From contig MU270030.1 of assembly GCA_021432635.1 (NCBI GenBank), positions 1,066,464 through 1,130,463 of the forward strand: a DNA stretch of 64,000 bases, read 5' to 3'. This document shows, one piece after another, positions 11,416 to 22,500 of this stretch. The notes under the pieces are model-generated. The model was not told where the DNA came from. It saw nothing but the letters and a program-made list of their open reading frames with translations, and searched no databases. How positions within the stretch are numbered: the stretch's first letter is position 1; every line of letters starts with the position of its first letter. Source of the DNA: Thozetella sp. PMI_491 (lineage: Eukaryota; Ascomycota; Sordariomycetes; Chaetosphaeriales; Chaetosphaeriaceae). A program made the translations under genes and the position numbers.

Positions 11416-13326
11416 TTAAAAGTTGGCCGGCTCGGGCAGGTCCTTGATGACGTCCTTATCAGCACGGGGGGAAGACTCGATCACATGCTCGAAGGTGGCG
11501 CTCCACTCAACACGAGGCGTGAGCTTGGGCAGGTTCCAGAGCTCGGCGACGAAGCCGAGGATCGAAGTGTGGGTGTACTACAGATAACAAACATTAGCTC
11601 AGGGTCACTACCTTTTGCGGGGGAAGAATCGACTTACGTGCTCGCCGTTGTTGATGCCGCGGTGCTGGAGCGATCCCTTGCGAACCCAAGGCGAGATCAG
11701 GAGAGTGGGGACGCGGACGCCAAGACGGTCGAAGTTGAAGGTGATGTTCTTGCCGTCGGCAGCAAGCTCGGTGTACGTGAGGCTGTCTCCCGGGGGCACA
11801 CCGACTGAGGCATCATGTTAGCCGCATCTAGCGTCAATTCAATAGTCTAGAATAGGTCGCTTCGAGAAACCATCCCCCAGAAAGATCTCGGTTGAAAGGG
11901 AGGGAGGGAGTGGCTGTCGAAAAATCAAACAGAACATACCGGGAGGTGCGACGTGGTCAGCAAAGCCACCGTGCTCGTCGAAGGTCAGGATGAACAGCGT
12001 GTTCTCCCACTGCGGCGAATAGCGAAGGGCCTCGTAGATGCCCTTGACGAACTTCTCGCCCTCGTTGATGGGGGAAGCAGGGTGGAAGGACTGGTAGCTG
12101 CAGCACTCGGGGTTGATCCAGGTGAACTGCGGCAGGGTACCGGCGGCAGCGTCCTTGTAGAACTGCTGGAGGGGCTATCCGGGATGTCAGCATTGCGACT
12201 TGAGCAACAATGTCCTATGGTAGGAGGCACTAACCTTGACGTTGGTGACGTTGGCGCCGCTCTTGGCGGTCCACTCGTAGAAGTCGGCATCAGGGTTAAA
12301 GCCGAGTCTGGGACACGAACGTTAGCTTCGGATCAGGAGGCTGGCAGGTGTATTGGCTTACCCGGGCCCGGTGGTGCTGTTCTGGTAGTTGATCCAGCTG
12401 ATGCCATACTCGCTAAGCTGCTCGAAGATGCTCTTCTGCGTCAACCCGTAGACGTTGAAAGAGTTGTCGTTCTTGCCGTGGCCGGCGCTGGTGCCCGAGG
12501 TGAGATAGGCCCGGTTCTTCCGCACTCCATTAGCGAACCTGGTCTGCAGGAGGGCCGTGCTACCAGCGGGGGGAGACTACCTACGGGGTTGGTGGGGCCC
12601 GGAACGGCGGCGAACCAGCGGTCGAAGAGGAGGAAGTTCTCGACGAGGGTCGAGAAGACGGGGATGTCCTCCGGACGGTAGTAGTCAATGACCTCGTGCA
12701 GCTTCGCGGGGTCGGTGGTCTTGTAGGTGCGCGAGTGCTCTTCGACGAATCTAACTGGGTCAGTTCCTGTCCCATCTCGTTCTGGTTCGCGGCTTGGACG
12801 TACCCCTGCATGTTCTGGTACTTTTCAGGACTGTGGCTGGAAGCCGCAACCGCAGCCTCGTCCGGGTGGAAGTTGCTGAAGACTGGGAGCTGGTAGGTCA
12901 GAAGAGGGCGTTGGTGCCGGGACACAGAAGGAAGCACGCACGCTGGAGGTTGCCACCGCTGATGCTGTGGTTGGGGTCCTGCGGGTCCACGTTGGTAGCC
13001 TGGTTGATGGCGCAGATCTGGCCCTTGGACGGGTCGGTCACGTTGCTATAGCGGGCGTCTGTGAGCATGCTGCCGTCGGTATAGGAGGGCGGGGGCACTT
13101 ACACCGGATTGCAGTAGTTCTCGCCGACGAGACCCTCGATGTCGCCGCGGTAGGTGAGGCCGCCCAGGAACGTGTCGAACGAGCGGTTCTCCTCGACCAG
13201 GACGACGACGTGCTTGATGTTGTTCTTCCAGTTCGGATCGACCGTGTTGGCGCGGCGCTCGTTGCTGGGCATAGCAGCGGCGATGGCGCCCAGGGCGACG
13301 GCGGAGAGGAGGGCAGAGCAGACCAT
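11416..13326 (-). CDS. Secreted phosphoesterase / phosphatidylglycerol-specific phospholipase C-like
   Basis: Nine exons: 13326-13103, 13045-12942, 12882-12804, 12750-12585, 12516-12362, 12307-12235, 12174-11940, 11804-11638, 11577-11416; 454 residues. Introns are 53-68 bases except one of 135. After a signal peptide the protein shows the phosphoesterase (PF04185-type) signature E-N-R-S-F-D-T-F-L-G, where the Asn/Asp ligands and nucleophile region sit, then D-P-N-H-S-I-S-G, G-P-T-N-P-N-R, T-S-G-T-S-A-G-H-G-K-N-D, P-Q-F-T-W-I-N-P-E, and the metal-site motif T-F-D-E-H-G-G. Family members cleave phospholipid head groups or act as acid phosphatases; which one cannot be decided from sequence. Exported, probably for phosphate or lipid scavenging. 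All exon phases agree, which supports the model. Confidence 0.93.
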
Positions 13327-15563
13327 CTTGACTCGCTTGTGTCTTGTGCAACACAGAGTAGGGGCTTGGAGCGGTGCTGAGGAAACCTTCGAAGGGGGCG
13401 AGGAGGAGGGCCGGCCGACGAGCTCGCCCTCTTAAGTAGGCTCGACGACACCGGCCGGCCGGCCGGGCAGCCTCTTCGACGTCATGGGCCTGGCAAGTTT
13501 TTGCCGAGTGAGGAGAAGCAGTGGCACTATTGCTGGCCCGCATCCGACCGGTCGTTTTTCTGGAAGCTCTGCAGGCAGGCGATGCATGGTGGTGCCGGTT
13601 CCTGGCTCTCGAAGGAGCCCACGTGCGCGCGATTGGGGTGGTGCGCGGTGGTCGGTGTCGAACAAGGCTGCATTGGCGTCTGCTGGAAGGATCCCTGCTC
13701 CTGTCCGACCTGGCCGGCCTTGTTTCCACCTAGGTGCCTTAGCTGTGCCTGCGGTGTGCACGCCCGTTCGCGACTGGGCCAAACCTGGCGTGCCGGGCCA
13801 ACGCTGACCCGGCGAATGCCTTCCTTGCCTCGCCCCTCTCAGTCGAAACCTCGAGCGGGTTGACGACGGGCGCGGATGGGGGGAGCGTTCGAGAGGAGCT
13901 GCTGTGAGGTACAATGGCGAGCGGCGGTAGCAAACTAGGAAATCGAGGGACGCAACCTGAGCTCCAAAGACCAATGGGCGACCGCAAAAATTGCCCTGCA
14001 GCAAGTGAGCCGCTGCTGCTGCTGCTGGTCAATTGGCAAGGTGGGGCAGAGAGCTATGGAAGCTTCCGACCTCGAGCTCTCCTCTTCCCAGCTGAGGAGC
14101 ACCACCGACCTATCACAGACGCCGCATATCGACGACACGGTCAGCATACGGGCCCCCGAGTGGCCGGTGCCTGGCCGGACAGACCACGCCATGCTGTCCC
14201 GAAAGCTTGTCAGCGCCATCGGAAGACGGGCGGCAGGGCTAATGCGCTGCTACTCTCAAGCTGGAAGGCACAAAGTGGGCGAACTGGGCCCTGGCTGCGC
14301 GACCCCGCCTCTGGAACCTCTGGAGCTGCCGTGCCAAGCCAATCACGCCGTTGCATTTAGAACGTGCCGGCTGCACTTGCAGCGCGCGCGCCGTTGCGCA
14401 ACCGTTGGGGCGCGAGCTTCGGTCAACGTAGCAGACCTAGTGGCTTCTATATCCATCTCTGGCGTCCATTCATCGCCCGGCGTCGCTTGGGCGAGCGAGA
14501 CATGAGCAGCGCGCCGACTGGCACTTTTAGTCGGCGAAGGATCCGGAGATCCCGCAACAGCCCGCCCGGCTCGCAATCGCTGCCGGGAAGCATCCCAAAA
14601 TTGCGACCGGTGGTGAGGTAGATTTGACTGTGTAGATGTCTCGTAGTTGGTGTCTCAATTATGAGACATGGTCTCGCAGCATCCTATCTACTCGCACCCA
14701 TACTCTACGCAGAGACAGCAGGATTGGCTGGGCGTCCAAGTAGAGCCGCCAACACGTTCAATTCGCCCTGACTCTTGATGTGATGCAAAATGTTTCGCCT
14801 GTACTTCTTCCACGCGGCTTTATTGTGTAGACTCTTGCCAAACGCCTTCTAAACATGCCCTCCGCGACCATTTGCACGCTGCCCAGCTCGGCCAACATCT
14901 TAACGGAGCTGAAGTTGTATGTACCAGTTGTAGGAGTAGTACAGCATCTAGAGTTGTAACCCTCGAAGACGTGAACTGTGAGCGCAGTTGACCACAGTCA
15001 TTTCTATCGCGACTCTGACACAGAGCAGGCTCCCCCAGAAGCTCACTGTACAGCCTCGTCTCATGAAGGGCGATGCACTCCTGGTATGGTGGCGGGCTAT
15101 GCACGGCGGTGTTGAACATGGTAACGATGCTGTGATAGGAATTTAGCGATCAAACTACATTAATGTCATGCTCTTAGGCACTGAGCGGCTTAGATGTCCA
15201 AGAACATTGTGCCCCCCTTCGCAGAGATCTATGGTCGACGAGTCTCCTCACAACGGTCACAATACGATTTAGCTGCTCCATAGCGAGCTCGCCAGAGTAC
15301 AGTGTTTCTAGCTGTAGCAATCAAGTTGTCACGGCAGCGATGGCCGCTCATATGAGCCCGGGAAGAGACGAGCCTCCTGGCTCCGTAACTGATCAATACA
15401 CAACTTGAATCGTATTTCAGTGGCCGATCTGGATTGGAATGACCTGGGTCTCTGATTCCAATCTCTTGCCCTCTTAGCTCTGTGATTCTGGTGGTTAGCA
15501 AACATCGAGCAAACTACGGCCACGCCGGCAGGGGAGAAGTGCCTATCTCAAAGCTGCCAACCC
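13327..15563. other. GC-rich stretch without a supported gene
   Basis: Immediately left is the promoter of the phosphoesterase gene. Frames up to 190 codons occur on both strands between 13.4 and 14.6 kb, but they overlap each other, lack domains and reflect high GC. From 14.65 kb the base composition drops to AT-richer sequence with nothing recognisable. Confidence 0.45.
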
Positions 15564-15830
15564 TCAGCCTAGTAGCCCCGCCCGCCGCATCCTCGTCTTC
15601 CCGTACAGCGCATAGGTAAGCCAGAAGGGCGTGCCATACAAGTGGTCCCACCAGCCCTAGTCTCTTCCAGGTTGCAGTCAAAGCCCCACCGGCAGTGTCC
15701 CCACGGCTGGCTTGGACTGAAACCTGCCGTCCGAGCTCGCCCGTCGTACCGTCATGTACGTGGTTGCGTGGGTCAGCCGGCTCTCGTGACCGCAGTCGGG
15801 CTGCGGTAAGATCTGGTCCTGGATGAACTC
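15564..15830 (-). pseudogene. Decayed coding relic of an unrecognised protein
   Basis: One minus-strand frame of 89 codons looks coding: Q-D-Q-I-L-P-Q-P-D-C-G-H-E-S-R-L-T-H, then K-P-A-V-G-T-L-P-V-G and, further on, W-W-D-H-L-Y-G-T-P-F-W-L. It is interrupted by TGA (after V-G-L) and TAG (after G-R-D), changes that C-to-T or G-to-A transitions would produce. I do not recognise the family. The two stops lie within a 33-base GT..AG stretch that would be in frame if removed, but this is shorter than known fungal introns. No start codon or upstream exon was identified. Confidence 0.4.
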
Positions 15831-17395
15831 AACGGATCATGCGCTCAGTAATTCAGTTGAGTCTCCGAAAATGCGGAGACGAAAGAGACCTGATCTCCTA
15901 TCGGTAGCCGCTCGTATCGAATTGATGCTATGAGGGCGTACCCGGGCTTTCCTGTTTGCTCTGAGAGGGTGGCTAGAGCCAGCTTCATCACGGGACAGGC
16001 TGCCCTCCGCCGCTCAGCCAAGGTTCTCCTCGAGTCGGTAATTTTCGTGTTCGTGTACGTCGCTGCTTTCTCATCACCGTTACCATCTGTTCCGGGTCCT
16101 GTAATGTCACTCGCCTCAGCTTGGTATGCAGACACAGTGCTCGCACCGGACTAGGGCTCATCCCTGATTTTTTTGGTAGGGTGTATGTTGCCTCTCACCT
16201 TCTTCAATGGATGTGTATGACCGCAGAACCACAGGACGCCAAGCCAATAGCACTAATCAGCTCGAGGAGCGTATTGACGTCACGCAGAGATCTTTAGGTA
16301 ATCCAACTGCAGCTAATGTTAACGTTAATAGTTAGCCAGCTGTGCCACGTGAAGCAACTCTAGGGAACTATGGCCTTGGCAACAACAACCTGCCAAGGAG
16401 ATGGCAGCTCCTTTGTTCTTGGCTTAGAGATTACCGAAGACCTCCATCTCTTGGTATACTGTGCCGTTCAGTTCTATTCTATATTCTCAGCCACACCCAA
16501 GTAGGGCCAGTAGTTGGTAACACTGGGGTGGACCGCGCCGCATGCCGAGCCACTACCTTCGGCTTGTGGCCGGTACGTGGGGCGATGTGCCGCTTACCCA
16601 TGACGGTCAGGACGAGGCGTTCCCGAGTCCCGAGAGTTAGGCGGTCACTATATTCGATGCTCATATTGCTCAAGTGGTACCAGATCCTCGTCTAAAGACT
16701 TATGGGCATCCGCGTCCTATCCAGGCGCTTCAACCATAACAGGCAACGGCGGGATGTGATATTCATTTTCAGTAGTCCATTGCTAGACGTAGCGTCAAAT
16801 TGTCTGCCTAAAACTGCTGGCCAACGACGACGTCTCAAAGGAAAAAATAAATCAAAAAAGACAGCACGGCGAGAGTCAGCTTGAGGCGCGGTGACTTAGC
16901 AATGACGAGGGCTCAGTACCTGCCGCTAGCTATGAGAATGCACAAGTACGATATCGTCACAGGGGCAAGGTCGGTACCTCATGCAACCCTTTCTCACAAA
17001 ATTTCATTCTCCTTGCCTAATTTCGGCGAGGGAGACTAGACTTTCATCACTGTATTGTTGTCACCTGATTTCTCAGGTACGTCTTGTCAATTTTTTACTT
17101 CCTCTTCACTCCTTCCACGCAGGGGTTTGCCTCCCCACCTCGACTTCCTCGCTCCCTCGGAAGACTTTTCACAAACGCTCAGCCTTCAAACCCGGGATCT
17201 TCCACAACTCCGGTTGTGCGCTCTTCCGCTACCCAAATTCGCCTTGCCAAGCACGACTCCGCAGATATTACTAGCAACCTCAAGGGCCAGGTTATCTTTG
17301 GCCATCTCACCCTTCCTCTCCGTCCCCCATCCAGCAGCTGCCTTCCAGCTTTCTGCTCTCGTGGCGCCGTCGCCGCCGAACCTCACTTGCCCATC
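15831..17395. other. Stretch without a supported gene
   Basis: A 96-codon minus-strand frame at 15845-16135 has no recognisable features. The last 300 bases are pyrimidine-rich and probably the promoter and leader of the gene at 17396. Confidence 0.4.
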
Positions 17396-18455
17396 ATGGC
17401 CGGTATGCCGCCAAATATCAACCAACCTCGCTGCCGAATCAGGCTAACATGGTTTATCAGGGTCGAACTTCGGCGAATTCATATTTTCGACAGAGTGGCG
17501 TGATGTTTGCTGGGAGATTGGCGAGAAATTCTCCGACCACCCCTCAATGGTGGCTACCAGATTGATTCATGAGATCGACGAGACGGGTTCTCGCTCATTT
17601 AACAGAAGCACCAGCGTATCTCTCTCGGCTATTCTCTACATTACTGTGGTCTTTAGTGACCATATTCACGGTCCGGCGGCGAGTCTCCCAGTCACTCGGC
17701 GAGTCAGCTATATCGTCCTGTGCCAGGGAAACCGGATTATGAACAATCTGACCTACTCAGTTATCACTTGGGCGTCAATCCAACACGTCAAGGAGAATCC
17801 CGGTCCGGGCTGCACTCTATTCCTGGAACTGGAATTTCCCAGCGACAAGGAAGTCCCTCGCATTGCTAATCCATGCTGCGAGAAGTGGGCTGACTTCCTG
17901 AGCACCGCGCCGGGAATGCTTTCGGAATTTGAGAGACGTTTCCAGGCCCAGCTCCGCGAGAATCGCCACCGCTATGAGCTCGTAATCCAGCCAGGATCTC
18001 TGACGACAACACAGCGCGTCAGCCCACCGCGCGGTGAGATTCCTAGCGCCGCTATGCTCGCCGCCGCGCAGGACGGTATCCGCGATGAAATTTGGTACCT
18101 AATCGGGAAGAATGAGAAGATTAAGGCGACACATCAAGCTTCTATCAGGAATAGCGCTCATCAAAAGTCCAATCTAGAGCGAAGGATTGCGCTGTACAAC
18201 AAGAAGATGGGGAAGAAGCTCCAGAAAATAGAGGAGATGAACCACAATTTCTCGCGGGAGCAGGAGAGGTTGATTGCGGAGAATAAGGAGAAAATCAAGA
18301 ATCTGGAGGCCAGGCTCACTTCCAACGCTGAACTCCTCGACTATCTGAATCAACACGAGCAGCTTCGGGAGCAGCTTACCAGACTAGACGAGCGAATCGA
18401 TGAGACCAAGCGCATGATGGGTGACCGACCTGCGTGGAATCGTCAGCGGCACTAG
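17396..18455 (+). CDS. Hypothetical protein with C-terminal coiled coil; 7-base first exon
   Basis: The long frame from 17547 has coding sequence upstream of its first ATG that joins, through a 58-base intron (17403-17460, branch GCTAAC, acceptor TTATCAG), to a tiny first exon 17396-17402 (ATG GCC G). The result is 333 residues starting M-A-G-S-N-F-G-E-F-I-F. Residues about 35-160 form a globular region with W-x-S-I-Q-H-V and C-C-E-K-W motifs. Residues about 230-325 are charged heptad-like helix (E-E-M-N-H-N-F-S-R-E-Q-E-R-L and similar), a coiled coil. No signal peptide or membrane segment. I do not recognise the family. The start could alternatively be 17547, giving 302 residues, but then the conserved-looking aromatic N-terminus would be lost. 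Confidence 0.7.
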
Positions 18456-18524
18456 AAAGTGAAGACTGGGGAATGTTGAGAAAGGTGACCACGGAGCAAG
18501 AGATTCCCCTGCTTGCAGCATTCT

Positions 18525-18800
18525 GCTAGCTGCCCACCACGGATGAGCTTCGAAGAGAAGGAGGCGGCGTCAAAATGTCAACTTTGGAAGCCAACGGAGC
18601 GATGTACTTCGACGCGCGAGAATTTCGCAGGGCGTCTGACAGCAGAATTGTTTGCCGGGCAGAGCTTGTCAGGGAAGGAAATGGCATCGCAATGCCAACT
18701 GTAGAAGTCAACGAAGCTACCTATGTACTTTGGGGTTCAAGGAACTGGCAGGCACCTGGCAGCAGATATGGTGCCGGGCACCTTGCCCGTATGATCAACC
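18525..18800 (+). repeat. Decaying tandem repeat, unit about 117-119 bp, roughly 2.3 copies
   Basis: The block from 18575 (ATGTCAACTTTGGAAG) recurs at 18692 (ATGCCAACTGTAGAAG), offset 117. The TGCCGGGC element at 18653 recurs at 18772, offset 119. The segment GAGCTT...GGCGTC at 18545 recurs at 18662, offset 117, so part of a third copy lies on the left. Copies agree at roughly two thirds of positions by eye. The unit is a multiple of three and an 84-codon frame (18575-18829) runs through two 39-residue copies, but I see no evidence that it is expressed. Confidence 0.65.
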
Positions 18801-19080
18801 TGATAGTATCCAGACCACTTGCTAGCTAAATGTACCTTGATTTTACCCACTCTGACAACCTGTGATGGCCTTGTGGAATTTTAAGACTTCAGCCCAAGAT
18901 TTGGTGATAGTGACGCGCGGACTCGACCTAATGGCTCTTCAAAGACACACCGCCTACACTTACGAATCGCCTGTGCGGATTTTAGAAGCAAGGTCTCTTA
19001 CATGCTGTGCCGCCTCTGGCGCTATTGGCTTTTCACTTTCGCCTCCCGAGCTACTTCACCTCCCTAATTCACTTCCTTAG

Positions 19081-19372
19081 GGCCAAGATTGAGATGTTCG
19101 ATGCCTTGAACCAGCAAATCGGCGGCAGTCTTGCTCGTGAGCGTGGGATCGGCACCCTTGCGCTGCAAGAGCTCGAGAAAGGGCTACCTCTGCGTCACCC
19201 TCCTGTCCTCCGAGTAGAGCCAGTGTCCGAATCGATGGCGCTCAGCGGAGTTGTACTAGCGGCAAATTTCGTGCAGCACTGTGGGTCCATCCAGTTACCC
19301 CGAGGGCCTAATGTTGATGTCGGCGCCAGCCTCGAGGAGATGGTCGACAATGGCGACCTCAGGTTCGCTGAA
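19081..19372 (-). pseudogene. Ankyrin-repeat relic
   Basis: On the minus strand, 19372 leftward reads V-D-H-L-L-E-A-G-A-D-I-N, then after a TAA the stretch D-G-P-T-V-L-H-E-I-C-R; in a shifted frame T-P-L-S-A-I-D, and back in the first frame L-E-L-L-Q-R-K-G-A-D-P-T-L-T-S-K-T-A-A-D-L. These are canonical ankyrin consensus pieces (H-L-L-x-x-G-A-D, T-x-L-H/T-P-L). At least two in-frame stops and two frame changes are needed to connect them, so this is a remnant of a larger ankyrin gene rather than an expressed copy. Confidence 0.6.
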
Positions 19373-19590
19373 TAAATGGATCCGATAACTTAAAAATGGT
19401 GAGAGACTTTATTCAGATCGAGTGGCATAAGACAGATCGCCACCCTATTAGCATTCCATATATCCAAGCCAATGATCCAATCTAATCTTATATGTACCAC
19501 ATATTTATAAGATGGGCAAATTCGCGACGCTGACGTTCAAAGAGCGTCGCTATCTAATCTAAACATTCACAACTCCCACTACTGCCACCA

Positions 19591-22500
19591 TTAAACACTA
19601 CCCTTCTGTCCCCTCATCGAGGACCTCTTCGGTATCCTTGCCAACCAATAAATACCGAACATGGCAATAACGTTGAAGCAGACATAAGCAGCCAGAATAC
19701 CCACATCGCGCCAAGGCTGCTGAGTATCTATGCCAAAGCGGCTTAGTACCGTGTCCGCACTGGTTACGGGACAATACTGGCACTGAGACACGTCGTCAGG
19801 GTTGACGACGTACCCGCCCGCGCCCTGCGCAAAGTCGTCTAGATATTCGCCGCAGTTGCGCGCTGGAAAGCCCTGCGGGACTTGAATGTGCAGGGTCTCG
19901 ACACCGGAGCACTCGATGCGCAGACCGGCTAGCTCGCTCGCTGCGAGCCCTTCGATTAGGTACGTTAGTGGCGAGACGCGGTACATGAAGATCCAGAATC
20001 TGGGGAGTGCACCCGGTGGAACAAGGACACTATCATGGGCGGTCAGCCACTTGTCTTGAAACCTGTGTGCATGTCTCTCTGGGCGGCAAGACGTCTACTT
20101 ACCCGCAGAACACAAGCGAGAGCCAAAAACATAATGTCGCGGCCTGCACCACCAGCTCGGCGTGCTCGATGCCTACGCCGAAGAGCTGAGACAGGGTGTT
20201 GGCCCACAAGTTGAGCAGCCAGACCATTAGGAAAGCGATGGCGCCTCGCTCGGCCGTGCCGCTTGGCAGACTTCGGTACAAACCGAGGGGGTAGTACCAG
20301 GAGAGGAATACCACGACTGAGATGAGAGTCTGCCAGGCCAGTTCGACGATGAGATTGGAGATGATAAACACGGCCCAGTGGTAGGATTGGGAATGCCGCT
20401 CGCGAGCTTCGAAGAGCCGGCGCCCATTGATGAAGCGGGGGATGACGAGTTGGTTGATACTGCTGAAGAGTTGAGTGAGGAGAAAGTTGGAGAAGAGGAT
20501 GTTGGTGAGCCCCTGGATGTCGTGGGATGTGTTGTAGAAAGAGATGCCGTTGAGGAGGCCCTGCGTGACATCGGTCAGGGCTGCCGAGCGAGTAGGGGAT
20601 GGGAATGAGGAGAACGACTTACAATACTTATGCACAGAATGATCCTGGAGTAAGTGTACGTAGGGTCGCGCCATTGCTCAGTGAAAATACGCTGTGAAAC
20701 TACGGCGATCTGGCACATGATCGATGGACCATATTCTCTTTTGCCGACTGAGCCTGATCGATCGTCTGACGTTTGTGGCGCGGAGTCGTTGAGATTTTCA
20801 ATCTCGCCGATAACGGATTGTTTCTGTGGACTTAGCTGCCATATTTGCGACCAATGTTCCTTTGCAGAAGACTGGTGACTACTTGAGCCCGTGGGTAAGT
20901 TGCCAGTGACTTGCAGCATCCATTCGGCGGGGTTCTCGTGCGGTTCACACCTAGGTGCACCGTGACTCTCGAAGTAGCCGACGACAGTGGAAGAGTCCTT
21001 CCCGATGTCCCCAAAATAGAGTGTGGTGCCTCCCTTGTCTAGGAGGAGCAGCCGATCAAACATGCCAAAGAGCTGGGCCGATGGCTGGTGGATGGTGCAG
21101 AGAATACTTTGGCCGTTGTCAGTGAGCTTGCGGAGGAGACTGCATACCGACCACGCGGTCTGGCTGTCAAGGCCCGACGTCGGCTCATCTAAAGCAGTGG
21201 ACAGACATGTTAGATGACGACGGAATCGGAGGACGAGCTCGATACATACCCAAGAAGAGGAGGAGATTCGGCTTCGCGACCATTTCCACAGCAATGGTCA
21301 GCCGTTTGCGCTGTTCAACATTGAGACCTTCCCCGGGGACCCCCACGATGGCGTCCGCTAGGGGCATCATGTCCATGACTTCCAAGATGTGCTCTACATA
21401 GGCCATTTTTTCCTTCTTAGCTGTCGTCGTCGGTTGCCTCAGGAGGGCGCTGAATTGCAGCGCTTCACGAACGGTGGCGGTGTGTAAATGGATGTCTTCT
21501 TGCTGAACGTAACCCATGTGTCGTTGGAAGTTGGCGTCTCGGGGGCGTCCATCAACATAGACGTTGCCACTTACCACTCCGACAGTGACGCGGTTAGCTA
21601 AAGTATCTAAGAGAGCCGTTTTGCCGGCACCAGTCACGCCCTGAAGTATGTTAGCGGGTGAAATTATTACCTTCTTTGGGTTTGGGATTTGGAGCGTTAC
21701 CATCAAGGCAGTGAGTGTTCCGGGCTTGACCCAGCCATCGATATCCGTCAAGATGGCACGGTCTTTGATCTTGTAGTTGACCGAGCGCCAGAAGAAATTC
21801 GCGCCAGGACGAGTATTAGTTGCGATCGACGTGTCAATCGGTCGAGAGGAGCTGTTTGCTGCGTGAACTTTCACCTCTTCGTTAACGTGGATTGTCATGT
21901 CTCCCTTCTCTTCACACCTTTTCGGTGGCATCCGCCGAGATGTACCACCCTTGAACAAAAGAACCTCTCCGCGGGATCTTTGCGGAGGTATATACTCGGA
22001 GGCAAGCAAGTAAAGAACACAAAAGGGGATCATCAGGCTGAACAATATGCCGAGATTCCTAAACTGTCCATCAGATGTCATCCTTTTTTTCGAAGAGGCC
22101 CTTGAGGTCTTACCGCCAAAGATGCTCTTCCACGTATCCAAACTTCAGATCGATATACGCGGAGCCGTCCACTGTCTGTTGTCCAGCAATGCTTCCTATG
22201 ACTGCGCAAGTTGTCTCGTTGCGACTGACTTGAGTATATGCTGGTCCTTGGGGGATGGCGGCGGCACAGGGAAACAAACGATCGCGGAACTTGATAGATT
22301 TAGTCATTATGCTCTCCACTTCGGCCACAACCAGACATATATACCTCATTGATCATAAGACTCTCATAGGTATAAGCCACCGGGTTGATGCGCCAGAACC
22401 AGCCCAGCCAAGGCTTCATATAAGCTGGGGGCACAACGAAACCTGTGTATACAATACACAACAGCGAGATGATCGAGGTAGGCGGTATGGATTTCTCTAA

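Noticed and set aside
11953-12681. 242-codon plus-strand frame
   Set aside because: Antisense of five exons and the introns of the phosphoesterase gene; composition is typical of shadows in GC-rich coding DNA.
13432-14505. Several frames of 100-190 codons on both strands
   Set aside because: They overlap each other in all frames, have no recognisable motifs and follow the local GC content; no splice-consistent model was found.
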